From: Lactarius indigo
Lineage: Eukaryota > Basidiomycota > Agaricomycetes > Russulales > Russulaceae
NCBI GenBank assembly: GCA_025766275.1
Contig: JAFKAC010000170.1
Coordinates: 1 to 64,000 of the forward strand
Length of the DNA: 64,000 bases
Direction: 5' to 3'
Shown: positions 46,054-57,535 of the stretch, one piece after another
Layout: every line of letters starts with the position of its first letter
Numbering within the stretch: position 1 is the first letter of the stretch
Notes under the pieces: model-generated
Told to the model about the DNA's origin: nothing
The model's input: the letters and a program-made list of their open reading frames with translations, nothing else
Database searches by the model: none
Position numbers and translations under genes: made by a program

Positions 46054-46609
46054 ATAAGTACGCATATCAACAGCTATAGCACGATAATTCCTCTCTAAAA
46101 AAATTAAATTAAGTGCCAGTGGGGAACGACAGAGGGAGACCCGTTTACAAAAGTCATGACTGAGGCACCGCTTCGGAAGTGGCTGCATCTTCTAAAGTCT
46201 GGTCCTGCGTGTCGCTTCCTTGGTCACTTCCACTTGCCGGTTGTCTGGGTTACGCTGACCCCATGTCTCTGCCAAAGGTACGGTCGACCCTTTTGTTCTA
46301 CTATACTAATCCTTGCACCTTAGTGCACGCCGACCACCTCGACCTCTCTGTTCCTTATCTCTCTGTATCTTTCACCACTCGTCTCGCCACCTTGTACCTT
46401 ACGCCCTCAATTCCACGTCTCGATCGTCTCCTTGTCCTCTTCCGATTCGTTCTCTCCCGTACCACCCTCAACTCTACTTATCTGGTAGCTACTAGACTCC
46501 CTATATTTAAACTACTGGTTTCTAGATGAATATACTCAGCGCTCCTGTCGCCACTTTCCTCTCGTCTTTGTGTGTGGTCCCAATTCAAGTCAGGCCCTCG
46601 GCACGGGCA
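46054..46609. other. Pyrimidine-rich stretch, no supported gene
   Basis: 46,180-46,530 is C/T-rich on the + strand, in style like 38,270-38,860. ORFs there lack motifs. Confidence 0.3.
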
Positions 46610-46930
46610 CTCCTACCTCTGGTCACTGGTGTGAAGTGGCGCAAGCGGTTGTGCAGGCCTCCGCGCCGCGCAAGATTTCATAGGTGTGTCTGCAGCAGTC
46701 ACGGACGCGTCCATATCAAATCTCTAAGGCCGCGCGCGAGTGTGACGAGGTCGGGAGCGCAAACAATGGGCAACACGCTGTAACGGGTGGTCGGGTCGGA
46801 AACAGCTGTGCACGCTTCTGCGCCACGCGAAACTTCGCAAGGGTGGCCGCCTTGGTCAAGGACGCGTCGTGCTCAAGTCTCTAAGGCCGCGTGCGAGTGC
46901 GGCACGCTGGGGAACGCAAAGGAGGATCTA
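46610..46930. repeat. GC-rich ~150-bp tandem repeat array, copy 2
   Basis: Two units with the blocks TGTGCA-CCGCGC or TGTGCACGCTTCTGCG, CGCGAAACTTCGC, GACGCGTC, CTAAGGCCGCGyGCGAGTG, TGGGGAACGC. These match the array at 32770-33245 but no TIRs of the Copia-1-nested element are seen around this copy. Confidence 0.6.
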
Positions 46931-47151
46931 CGCTCTCTGAGGTCTGAAATGTGAGGAGAGAACTTCATTCTTTTTCTTTAGTTGTAAATCCATGGAATGT
47001 AGTAAGGGGAAAGTCAACCCCCAACGATCAGGCGAATTCCCATCATGAGTTCCATAGGACAAGATATATCAGCAAACTATGGTATGAAGTAGAAAGAAAT
47101 ACAGGCGCGAACACTTGCGCGAATACGTAGATTCTGGGAAATAGAGATGGT
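46931..47151. other. Downstream region of the WD40 gene
   Basis: Short gap between the repeat array and the stop of the WD40 gene; probably its 3' UTR. Nothing else seen. Confidence 0.4.
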
Positions 47152-48781
47152 TCATTCCAGAGAAATTTCATTTTCCCAGAGGCCATTGTCCAAACGTGAC
47201 TCTTCAACCACTGGCAGTCTGAAAATGATTGGCAAGACTAATTTGTCGCCAAACCAACTAGAGGCCCAATCGGTGTGCGGTACACTGAAGTACCAAAACG
47301 ATAAGCAGACGGCCACGACGACAATCGCTAATTCGATCCTCTACCAGGTACAAGTTAGCCACTGCGATCGAGCCCGCCATAAGCTATCATGCCTTACGTG
47401 CGTAGTTAGACTTTCCATCATTCGGTCCTTTGCTGCTTTTGGCTTCACTTCTGTCCTCTTCGGGCTACGTTGCTGAATCCAGTACCTTAATGTAGTTTCC
47501 GATCCCCTTTCGGACACACCGGTTACAATCTGACGACAATCTCCAGTACTTGAGTATGCCTGAAAGCCAAGGGTAGCATAGCCCTCTGGGCGACTATTCC
47601 AAACTGGACGAACCAAAGCTTGTATAATGTCACCCGCTGTTCAACGCTTCTCTTAGAATCGTAGGAAGCGTACAAGTTCAAGTTATTTGTCACTCACCGT
47701 CATGCTGAAGCAACTCCGCAAGGGAGTGATCCTTCAAACTGGTAATTCGAGCGCAGCTGGTAGATGTGCCTGATAACACCGCAGTGCCATTGTGGACGAA
47801 CGTCAGGGGAAGAATAACGTTTTCTGAAATCGTATGAGTTGTAGTGTGCTGGAACGATGCGTCCATGAAGTGATTGGAGTCGAGAGAGTACCAGTCTATG
47901 CCGTCGTAGAGATTTGTTGTGGCAAGGACCTTCTCATTGGGAGACACTGCGGAACAACCTCTGACTTCTGTTAGAAACGAAAATGAGCGGGATAGCGGGA
48001 CGTACATCTTGCAGGATCGAGGCCGGATGCACCAATTAATTTCTAGAGTCTTCAAGTTCCACGCTCTAAGTTGAGAGTATGATGGCGCCAACGATCAATA
48101 AGATAAATGGAGCTCAGTGCAGTGGGGCACTCACACTATACCATGGTCTAAATACGTCACTAAAAGGGCATCATCGTCGACTCCTAGAAAGTGGAGGGAT
48201 CGTGCCATTGGTTCCGGCAACTCTCCTTCCAGTTCTGGGAATTTAGGCGGGTCGGGAAGTCGGGCGATGACCTCCCAGGTAGCTATCAATCGCTTCCAGA
48301 ACTGCAAGATAGAAGAGAAAACGACGAACCGATAGTTCCCTGCTTGATTAGCTGTACAACGCTGCCTGAACTCACGGCCAGTAATGAACCGCTTTGCGAA
48401 ATGCAGTGGACCGGGCCAGGAACGTTGTTGATGGTATGATAATACTCGTTTTCCTGTGAAAGAGATCTAGTATATAGAACTGAAAGTACGGCGATAAGAA
48501 GCACTTACACGTCCAGAATCGCTGAGGCATATTGTGTGCACATCGCCGCTCGTGTCACCAGCCATCAGAGTGTACCCAAAGCAAGATCGCCAAAGCAGCG
48601 CTGCTACAGGCGCTTTAACCTGGAACCGACGAAGCTCCCGGCCGCTGCCATGACCCTTGAAGACAACAACAAGGCTGTCATCGGCCCCACTCGCAAACAA
48701 GGCCCCGTCATGCGAAAAAGCCAGTGCGTTGACGGAATCTCCGTGCTTGACGAGGGTCCTCTTCAATAGGTATTGACCCAT
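47152..48781 (-). CDS. WD40-repeat protein, possibly with a C-terminal membrane anchor
   Basis: Starts MGQYLLKRTLVKHGDSVNAL at 48781, with NALAFSHDGALFASGADDSL as the first WD repeat and VAALLWRSCFGYTLMAGDTS plus GDVHTICLSDSG as a second blade. Further exons give VHCISQSGSLLAVSSGSVVQ, WEVIARLPDPPKFPELEGEL, SLHFLGVDDDALLVTYLDHG, WNLKTLEINWCIRPRS, AVSPNEKVLATTNLYDGIDW, then after an intron at about 47689 a last large exon with VWNSRPEGYATLGFQAYSST. In the terminal part a frame reads IVVVAVCLSFWYFSVP, a good membrane helix, and goes on to a TGA at 47152. How it joins the previous exon is uncertain; without it the protein would stop at 47341. Agaricomycetes have many such WD40 genes of unknown function. 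Confidence 0.7.
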
Positions 48782-49305
48782 CACGGATCTAGAGGGGGCC
48801 TGGCAAGCGGGTGTCAGAGTCACCTTATTACCTGCCGAACCTCGCGGCTGGGATGATGAACCTCATTGTATCGCTTGATTCGGACGCACTAGGGCCTAGT
48901 CGAAGATTTCCCGTCAATGTCGTATGGTGCCATTGTCACGATTTCCCAAAAAAGAAATTTGATCCGTGCGCGTCGGCGATCAGATACAGTAGCGCAAATA
49001 ACGTTTGTGCTACTATAGTGTATGCTGGAGATCCTGGTCAAGACGCGCCGCATATTGTAGCCATAATTCCGGGACCGAACAATGCTGTAACAGTCACCGC
49101 ATATGTTGCCACTCGGACCTGGCGCATATATCACAATCAGTTTGTATTGTTTTGGATGCAGTCAAACCGTTGATCGATGAGGCGTTGAACGACTAGAAAA
49201 TGATTTCGCTCGACTCATTCGCTCAAAAACGACAATCGTTTGCAGATGGTCTTCAGGTCTAGACTTGGAGAATGGCTATATGCAGCGACCCAAAACGACT
49301 ATGTA
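48782..49305. other. Upstream region of the WD40 gene; one unassigned ORF
   Basis: The + strand has a 107-codon frame from MMNLIVSLDSDALGPS (about 48853) to 49173, on the side of the WD40 promoter. It has no recognised motif and could be chance. Confidence 0.25.
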
Positions 49306-49660
49306 TTAAGATGACACACGTTCTATGCCATTGTTATGTACAGGCATGATCTCATCAAACCCCATCACGACACCACAAATTAGGCAGCCGAAAACAAGAG
49401 CAGTGCTGACAAGGGTACAAAAGAGCAGTGCCAACAAGAGTACGAAAGTCGAGATCGATGGAACAAAGACAGAGGGAGATAGTGGCAGTTGGCAGTTGGC
49501 AGAACGTGTAGCGTGCATTTCTTTCTGAATGGTGTTACCAAGTCAGTGAATCACGTTTCATTGGAGGGTAAATAACGTACCTGCAAGTTGCCGGACACGC
49601 GGCGGCGCAGGGACCAGCACATGCCAAGAAACGACGACTGGGTGAACAAAATGAATCACC
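49306..49660 (-). CDS. Candidate small membrane protein end (two exons)
   Basis: An exon after a good acceptor (TTGTTCACCCAG) reads SSFLGMCWSLRRRVSGNLQ. An intron GTACGT...CATTCAG (about 55 bp) joins in phase to KEMHATRSANCQ and VPSISTFVLLLALLFCTLVS then TALVFGCLICGVVMGF, a long hydrophobic segment, stopping at 49306. It could be the 3' end of a gene starting further right, or a decayed gene. No family recognised. Confidence 0.3.
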
Positions 49661-49974
49661 CGATGTTCACGCTCAAATGATGGGAACCGACGACGACATT
49701 TCTTCAAACATTGATCAGCATCGCGGGCGTGTTTGGTCTTGTGTGCGATCCACATCTGCCAAGGTACTCCATTTCGTAGTCAAATAGTATTCATCTGGCG
49801 GTCATGTCTGGGGAGGTCGCACTCTACGACTACCGACACACCTCGTCTAACCCCACTGACGGTTGGGTGGGTTCCGTGGGCGGCAGGCCGCTGGTTGGTA
49901 GCGTCGGTTCCTGTGGGAACCTGGAGTATTGCTTGCGGCGACGTTGGTGACAGGAACTGGCCACTGGATCTTGA

Positions 49975-51510
49975 TCATGGGCCCACGCGGTGGGGGCGAC
50001 ATTGCGACATTGCGATACGAAGGAGTGGTGGGAAGTGGCGGGACACGATTTTGAGAAGTAAGGATGAATAGGTTGACCAAAAAATCTCAGAACGTTTTGA
50101 ATACGCACCCCACCAACGCCAACTCAGCAATTCTCGAGACACTCGAGAATTTTTTTTGAGATACACGTTGCCGGTGAATCCGCTCGTCTTCGGCGTTCTG
50201 GCATTTGTGCACATCAGCCTTGCTTCCTGACATATCTTGATGGTGGCTGCCATGAGCTTGAGGGTAGTGGCAACGCTGCCAACCTCCTGCCAACGAGTAA
50301 ACGAGGACGACGGGCTGATACCACCCACCATGAACTGGTCATGCCCCCAACCTTGGTACGTGTTGTCCAACTTGTCCTCGTCGATGTCCGGTGAACATGG
50401 GTCCACGAATTGGACGTGATCGAGGAGCGTCGTTACTTGCTCGGACGGTTCACCTTGCTTGAACGACAACTGCGCATTCATGGAACGAAGGAGCTGGGGG
50501 GTGTTGGTTGGGGAAGGGGATTCAGATGTGAGGATCGCTGTGAAGGACGCAGTCAGTGGAAGTGTGCACGAAGGGGGGCATTTCGACTTACCAACGAGAT
50601 CGTCGGTTGGGAATTCGACTTCAGATCAGTATACTGTATGTGAGCAGGTGATACTCAGATGCACCCGATAATAGATCGGCGTGAAGAAGACGAAGACTTG
50701 GTGGCGCGGGTTCCCCATAGACCATCTCGGTGCAGCTAAGAAAGGGTGGTTTTGTATGCTGCAGGTCTTTGGTTCTCTGTGCATGAGTACTACTCGTCAG
50801 CGGGTTTGTACATCGTTCAGTAGAGCACTTATGGTTTAAGAGCCCTCTAGGCGTGGGGGAAGGCGAGGGTGGCGATGAGTAAGTAATCGGCGGTGACTCA
50901 CTCGACTGGCTTTCGTCAATGGTACTCAGCCGGCTTGGTTTCTGAGAAGTGTACGCAGAGGCCGTGGGTCGCAAGAAAGATGTGCCAAAGGGATAGACTG
51001 AGCGATCAAAGGGGATGCTCGTATCATCCGTTTCCGGTGGTCCTCGGATTGAGACCGAGGGGTTGGAGGGGACCTGGGGGCTTACAGGACGGCGTGATGA
51101 AATGGTGCTTGGTGTAGACTCAGTAACTGACGATAATAACGTCGTCGTCTCTGAACGGACCGGGAAATGAGGGGGTGTCGCGACGGGCACAGAGACCGGT
51201 ACCTGGGTCTCCTCCGCAGCGGGTTGAGGATGGAAGACTTCTATGATCTCCTCGGCAGGTTGAGGTGGAGTGACCCGGACGGCCGGTGGGGGAGAAATTG
51301 GGACTGGCTCCTCAACAGGCTCGAGGTCAACGGGCTGTGCGATGGTTGCATGGGTTCCGCGAATGGCCCCTACGAAGTAGAGTGAGCCTCATCCAACACC
51401 GCTTAGTGAGAACCTACCAGTCTCAGGAGTGTTGTCAGAGATGGTGCTCGAAGGGAATGGTCGGAGGAACGGTCGGTAATAGTGGTGTGGCCGATGCTAT
51501 CGATGGCCAT
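49975..51510 (-). CDS. Ser/Pro-rich hypothetical protein related to the 37.2-kb fragment
   Basis: Starts MAIDSIGHTTITDRSSDHSL at 51510. Introns at about 51406-51450, 50642-50686 and 50540-50592 all keep phase. The N-terminal half is rich in Pro/Glu/Ser (for example VEEPVPISPPPAVRVTPPQP) and disordered-looking. The C-terminal half has FPTDDLVAILTSESPSPTNT, LLRSMNAQLSFKQGEPSEQV, TTLLDHVQFVDPCSPDIDED and WQEVGSVATTLKLMAATIKI. The stop at 49975 may be due to a frame change after an A8 run near 50,150, where the related fragment suggests another frame. Function unknown; related sequences are on both sides of the transposon nest. Confidence 0.5.
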
Positions 51511-51620
51511 TTTAAAAAATCGCATCCACCTGACACCACTAAGCTTGACATCACAAATTGCGTACATATTTTTCTCGCAGACATTCTCGATGAAACGAAG
51601 TTTGTTGAGCCCCGTCAATA

Positions 51621-52022
51621 CTAATAAAATTGCGCCTGTCTAGTGTCGATGCAATTTGCCTGAAAACTACAGAACACCTCCACTTTTACCACACTTCCAA
51701 CCTCACTGTAAACACAAGCAAGTTTTTCGTCGACGAAGTCGACACCTAGTGGAACATGAGGAACAAAGCAAGTTAGCGTCCATGTACAAGGGAAAAGGTA
51801 AATTCCGATATGCCTCATGAAAAAAAATCTCTTTACGGTAACTATATTGCGGTAAAGAAGGTTCCCACCGGATGGAATGAACAAGGACACTGCAGGGAAA
51901 ACGATGAAACAAAAGGGAGGCCACGCTGTTCGCCGCAAGGCTCTGGAAGGCTTGCGGAGCCGTGGGCAACCGACCTGGCAAGTCATGTGGTGTCGACGAT
52001 TGCTGGATGCCATATTTAGCAC
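51621..52022 (-). CDS. Unassigned ORF with a GVDFVD exon
   Basis: A 133-codon minus frame. Its 3' part, after an acceptor-like TTCCACTAG, reads GVDFVDEKLACVYSEVGSVV then KVEVFCSFQ. The ORF at 54836-55135 has a similar arrangement: ACTAG then GVDFVDYDLAW. The 5' part of the ORF looks like chance or intron. The product is unknown. Confidence 0.25.
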   Translation of the reverse strand: MLNMASSNRRHHMTCQVGCPRLRKPSRALRRTAWPPFCFIVFPAVSLFIPSGGNLLYRNIVTVKRFFFMRHIGIYLFPCTWTLTCFVPHVPLGVDFVDEKLACVYSEVGSVVKVEVFCSFQANCIDTRQAQFY

Positions 52023-52399
52023 CCATGCCGAAGTCGTGGCTAGGATAGTCGATTCAGCCCGGCCATGATTTTCTACGCTTTCTGTCTTTTCTGCCTTCGT
52101 TTGTTGTCTTCGTTACCATCACAGTACTACTACCCGCTAGTGACGCCCGCATATAATACATTGAGGATACGCTGTCTGACAATGCATGGAGGTTACGCCG
52201 CTCAGTTGTCAGGGTTATCCACCCAGGCTCAACCACGTCAAGACCACCCTCTAGGCATCAACATAAATACACAGGTGCGTTGTTGACATGACATATAAGC
52301 GGATGCTCTACTGTCGTAGAACTGATATTTTTCAGTCGTCGTCGATATATGCGTTCGGGACACGCCTCCCACGCTGGGGTGTTCCTGACCTGGGGCCGC

Positions 52400-52570
52400 C
52401 GTGTGCCGAGCTCCCCGTTTCCCCTGACCACAGTCTCCCATGCGCAACGCTGCTGGCGGATGTCGACATTGCGGTTGCAGGTGCCATCGCACAGACGATC
52501 TCCTATCCATTCGAGGTCGTATGCCAGCGCGTGCAAGTAGTTGGGCCAATGGAACCCTGGCAGAGATGTG
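52400..52570 (+). pseudogene. Mitochondrial carrier protein fragment
   Basis: LLADVDIAVAGAIAQTISYP is followed by FEVVCQRVQV. It matches the start of a third repeat of a mitochondrial carrier: small-residue helix (AG.IAQT.SYP), then P-x-E-x-x-[KR]. Here the normally basic residue after PFEVV is Cys (TGC, probably from CGC), and what follows does not read on as carrier. Upstream about 25 residues fit weakly. A remnant or a captured exon; no other carrier exon was found. Confidence 0.55.
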
Positions 52571-54835
52571 CCGCAAAGTTCCGAAGGGACAATAACAACA
52601 CTGCGAACTCGCAGCACAAAGACGATAGTCAATCCAACACCCGTCAACTGAAGGTGAATACTTCAATATTTGAGTCATGCCGCGTCTTATCATTATCGGA
52701 TCAGCTTCACGCAGCATAATCACGTAGGTCTTTTTACTCTGCTTGACAAGTCGCCTTAAGTGGACAATTATATTGTTGTTCGCACATTCGACACAGCATC
52801 GCTACGTGGCGTCGTGGACTATGGTGGTACAAGGATTGGTCTCTTTCTTTATATATACTTACACCACCTGGCATCGATACGTGTGTATTTTTATGGAATG
52901 AAATCAAATCATATCGTTTTTTATATATCCTAAAGCGGGATTGGACATCGGAAATGCATCGATTCCTAGAACTCTCATAGAACATGTCATTGCCAATTGA
53001 AGTAATCCGAAATTTAATCAACGTCATCACCTTGCTTGCCAAGGTCATATGGCAGGTCGATATTCTGGGTGAATCGTAAACAAAGCCAAAGTGAATCTTG
53101 TTACATAACCTTTGACCCATTTTCGGTGAATTCCGCCACCCCACACAGGGAGGAAGTCTGTTATATAATCACTTTCTTCGTTCGCTGTATGATTCCACAG
53201 ATACTCTGGCTTCCGCTCCCTCAGTTGGGCAACCTCCATCAAGAAAACTGTGTTCTGCGTTTCAACGGTGCTAGGGGATATGGTAGGGGATTGACTTTAG
53301 TCATCATTCTTGGTACGTTACGCTGTCTTGGTGACAAGATTGGTCTTGACTCTTGAGACCGTAGATGAACGAAGAGGGTGCGTTGAGTGCTTCCAGCACA
53401 TGCCCATGCTCACCACCACATATGCACAGGGCCGCCGTAGTGATGAGCTGGGCTGGGCTCAAAGCCCGGGTTGCCTAGCCGTCAAAGTGGCCTCAAAGCC
53501 CTCGCCCGTGACTTGCCTTTCTCGCACCTCACGTCGCTGTCCAGCGCGCTCAACCATGCTTATCATCTTCCATCATCTTTATATCCCTGGCTCATCAGAG
53601 TCGCTTGTCAAACGCATCGGCTGCGCCGCACTGTCGCGCTGCGCCATTGCCTCCTTCGCCGCCACTATCCCTTTCAACACTTGTCATGAAGACGCGGACG
53701 GGCTCCAGCCCAGTAATCAAGATATGTATATTTTTTGGGTTTCATTTTGTTTCTTACTGAGTCTCGGACGACCTCTATCTCCCCAGCACTTGCAAGAAGT
53801 GCCCCCCACGCCGCACCCCTCAAATCCCCACCGTCACCGCCTCGCCTGCACGCAAACCCGCCGCTACCTCTACCCTTCGCCACCGGGAGTCCACCATCAC
53901 CGCCACCCCGTCACAGCGCCATCACAACACGGCGTGCAAGCCCCTCTTCAAATCCCCACAACACCGACAGCGCACAAACCCCCCTGCGATATCAACTCAA
54001 CATGGCACACAAGTCCCGCCATGACGCAAGCCGCAAACGACGGAGGCCACTGGCGACGGCAGCAATATGGTGACAACAACAATGCGGCGATGACCGCGAC
54101 CGTGACGGAACGCCTCGTGCCTCTACACCGCCACCTCATCCGGCGCCTGTGACATCATCCTGCTCGACGGTACAAGTATTGGCAACAGTGTCTCTGTTTC
54201 TGGTGCCGTTCCCACGAACACGACGTCATCGCCGGTAGGTCCTTTTCCTGTCCTCGCCCCCTTCGGCGTCGGCCACCGCATCTTCATTGCTCATCTTATT
54301 GACGGCTCCTCCGCAGACGGCACCTCTTACCACCTCAGGCACTTCCGCTACCAGGACATCTAAAGGTTCAAGCTCATGTTCATCAGATGCCGCCTCGGCC
54401 ATCCGTCTTGCAGGCAGTGGCACTCCTGTTGGTTTCGTCACCATCGTAATGGGCGCCGACGGCCCCATTAAAGTTTACGGTCCTTCGAGGTTCAGAATCA
54501 GCATCCTCTCAAAGTCCATCTTTTACCGCATCTTCAACCTCGTTTCGTCTTGCTGGTGGGCGTCTTGGTGCTATCGCTACTCGCTTGGAGCGCGCCATCG
54601 CTCGCTGGGCGCGCGCAAACTGGGCAGACTCGTCTTCCTCACTAAATTCAGAAACATCATCAGACTCCGAGCGACCATGTCCGCGACCACGGCAACCCAA
54701 GACAACAACACAGGCGGCGTTACGACAACTACGCGCCGACGACTGTAGCAACGGGAGGAGACGGAACGTCGTTCCCTTTACTCACTACAGCGTATACTTA
54801 TGTTGAAAAAGGAATATATTTTGTTGCTCCATTTC
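52571..54835. other. No supported gene; low-complexity parts
   Basis: 52,730-53,050 is AT-rich. 53,700-54,250 is C-rich with CCACCACCGC-like words and gives a 280-codon + ORF (53310-54152) and overlapping ORFs in other frames without motifs. 54,280-54,750 has further overlapping open frames on both strands, also caused by biased composition. Nothing assigned. Confidence 0.3.
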
Positions 54836-55135
54836 TCACATTTCCTTTTTTTTCACCTTTGGCTGTCGTCTTGCACAGTAACGGCGCTTTCCCACGACCA
54901 AGCCCGGGCCCCCTCTACACGGCCAGGCTGATGTTTTGAGCAAGCCCAAAAGGCCCAGTGACGCAGAGACGTGTTGAAAAACCCTACCAAAATAGATACA
55001 GTTTCCATGCAACGGCTCCCACCAAGCAAGGTCATAGTCGACAAAGTCGACGCCTAGTATACTATATGGTGGGAAAAGTCGTGACTGGATAGAGATCAAG
55101 CGAACACAATCAACTGGAAACGATGGACTTCCCAC
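54836..55135 (-). CDS. Unassigned ORF with a GVDFVD exon, second copy
   Basis: A 99-codon minus frame, MGSPSFPVDCVRLISIQSRL then GVDFVDYDLAWWEPLHGNCI and FQHVSASLGLLG. It shares the GVDFVD block and the preceding CTAG acceptor-like context with 51621-52022, 3.3 kb away, in the same orientation. Function unknown. Confidence 0.25.
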   Translation of the reverse strand: MGSPSFPVDCVRLISIQSRLFPPYSILGVDFVDYDLAWWEPLHGNCIYFGRVFQHVSASLGLLGLLKTSAWPCRGGPGLVVGKRRYCARRQPKVKKKEM

Positions 55136-55194
55136 AGGTACTCATACAGTATGTGAAACAACTCGGCTTGTGTCAGCGCTCAAATCGTTCAAGC

Positions 55195-57535
55195 TCAAGT
55201 GTCAAGACTCAATAGTCTGTAAGTAAGAGCGATTGAAATTAGAAATATTTAGCATCTCGACTGTTTAGTTTGAGACTTACGCGATCACGTCGGAAGAATG
55301 GGCGAACGAATATTTCTCCATTTTCGGACACAACACGTGTTTTACATAGAGTGCTTCTCGACCTTCAAGCCATCTGGGGTCGTAGGCATTGATCAGAAGG
55401 CCTGTCGGCACATGCACCTTCTTATGAACTTTCTGGGACCCGATATGGATGTGAGGAAACGCGCCACGCTTGTCAAGAGACCAGCTATTGATATGGTTTC
55501 GGTGATGCAGCTGGTCAAAGACCTTGAGCCAGTTGTGTAGGTCGGGGTGTCGCCAATCGGGTTTGACAACTGTGTATGTGATCCGCTTCGAGTTGCAGTC
55601 GACATCAGATTCATCTGAGGACATCCCATTGGATCCCAATGCATCTAATATATCGAGGTGCCTTTTGAGTGGATCAAAGAGCTTGGCGATACCACGGCGG
55701 CGTTGAAACAACTACGTTGTACATGAGCAATTGGTTGCAATAAGGATAAGAGACCCACTCACTTGGTATTTGCGCTGTTGCCTGCTATGCTTAGACCTCT
55801 CAGAGGCCCTATCCGCTTGCGAGAGCGCTTCATGTTTGTGGCAAGACCTAAAACTCCTGATCCGATTGGTGAATGCTCTTTCTATCGCCTGGCGCATCTC
55901 CTGTGTATCATCGTACTCCATCTTCTGGACAAAATGATCGACGAAAACATGCCCAGCGGAGATATTCCAAGGTAACCTTGGTTCCCCCGCTATGTCGATC
56001 ATGAACTCAGCAGTTGTGGCGTCACAAGCCTTTGCGCCATGACCTGTGTGCTCCCACTCGGTTGAAAACCTGGAAACCCGAGAAGGTTCAGGCGTGCGGC
56101 CATAGGGTGGGTTCTCCTTAAGGAGGCAGTCGAGTTCACTTCGGACCAGTTTCTGGACCAGATAAAGTTAGCACAGAAATGTGTCGCAGGGTTGATGTTG
56201 GGCGTAAACTGACGGCCAGCACATTTTTTCTAACCCCTCAGCGCCTTGGACTTTGTCCACGTCGGCTTTGTCTCTTCCAACCGCCGCTGGAACCACCCCC
56301 CTGGTACAATGAAAACCCTTATCAATCTGGACGGACATGGTGACGGTAGTATGACTTTCCTGCTGGTGACGTTCGGCGTCCTGGGAATTGGAGGGGGGCC
56401 CACGGTCAGCTCTCAGGGACCCACGCACATAGTGGCCACTCGATGGGACAGCCCGATGTTGGCTCAATCCGCCATGGCCGCTGGGTATAGGTAGCGCTGG
56501 GGAAACCGTTGATGGCCTCGATGGTCGAGGTGACAAAGGCTGCAAGGGTTGCCTAGGCGGTGTGAAGGGCTGAGGCAACTGCTGAGAATCCTTCGCACTA
56601 ATTAGTACTGAATGTATAAGCCAAACGAGAGAAAAGCGTAGGGCGTACCGCAAGACTGCTACTTTGGTATCCATTTTGAACCGCTGTATCGTTACCTATG
56701 TCGAATTCCTCGGCTGATCTATATAGTTCCTGGTCCGAGTCAAAATCAAAGGGAACCGGGGAATCAGAAGCATAGAAGTCTCGTGGGTCCCAGACATGCT
56801 CGTCCGGTGGTAGGATTTGCTCTACTTCAACCGAGCTTCTGTCGAAAGTGTCAATGACACTTGCCGGATGCAGTGCAGACTTCAGCCCCACCTTCCATGA
56901 GGACTCTGATTTGTCCTCCCCTTGCCTCTACCTGGGTGCAATAACGCTGCTCGTGGAGTGGCTGTTAACTCGTCGAATTGCTAGTAATGTGATTGCCTCC
57001 GAGTCAGTATTAACACGTCCTAGCGGGGATCAAATATGGCACACCTCGGAGCCATGACTTCTATCTCCAATTCCTGTGGAAGAACCCGATCAGTGTCGCT
57101 TCTTTCTTTGTGCTTGAAGCAAATTGAACGAGCTTTCCGCGACTCAAAGTAAAAAGTACTTACGCGTGTCATGTTCCAAGCCAGGTTCCGAGTCTGCAGC
57201 CGAAGTTAAATCGTGGCACATCTAGCCTAGGCACGACGATGGGATATTACCATCGCCGGACTGAGAATTGTGCCACTTTGCGTGTCTCTGACGGGATATG
57301 TTATGGGCATCAGACTCGTCATCAGCATCAACGCTAGACACGTCTTCGTCCTCAGATGGGCTTGAGTCACGTGCGTAACTGTTGTTTTCATGATCCTGGC
57401 GGGTACTAGTAGCCGCCCCCGCACTGATAGACTCTGGTTCGGAGGTAGTCAAAGTCAAACAAATATTTGATTTTACATGCAATAGTACTCACTGAAAATA
57501 CCAGGCCCCTTGTGACTGACGGTGGCTCTTGCCAT
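55195..57535 (-). CDS. Multi-exon protein of a repeated basidiomycete family
   Basis: Starts MARATVSHKGPGIF at 57535. Next is an acidic Ser/Asp exon (ESISAGAATSTRQDHENNSY ... SSPSEDEDVSSVDADDES), then WKVGLKSALHPASVIDTFDR and a proline/serine-rich stretch. The conserved C-terminal part has LVRSELDCLLKENPPYGRTP, STEWEHTGHGAKACDA, AGEPRLPWNISAGHVFVDHF, KHSRQQRKYQ and QRRRGIAKLFDPLKRHLDI. It ends GSNGMSSDESDVD, VVKPDWRHPDLHNWLKVFDQ, LHHRNHI and LLINAYDPRWLEGREALYV. A final intron (donor GCGTAAGT, acceptor TTACTTACAG) adds LLSLDT to a stop at 55195. The pattern 'ELD.LL...NP', 'W....L..F..HF', 'GMSSDE', 'P.WR...L', 'Y...WL' belongs to a family that I remember as highly multiplied in Agaricomycetes; its role is unknown. 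The region 56600-57000 is the least certain. Confidence 0.6.

Noticed and set aside
48853..49173. 107-codon + ORF as a firm gene
   Set aside because: No motif, no splice support, and it overlaps the likely promoter of the WD40 gene; kept only as a note.
53310..54152. 280-codon + ORF
   Set aside because: C-rich low-complexity DNA with open frames in several phases, no domain and no splice context.
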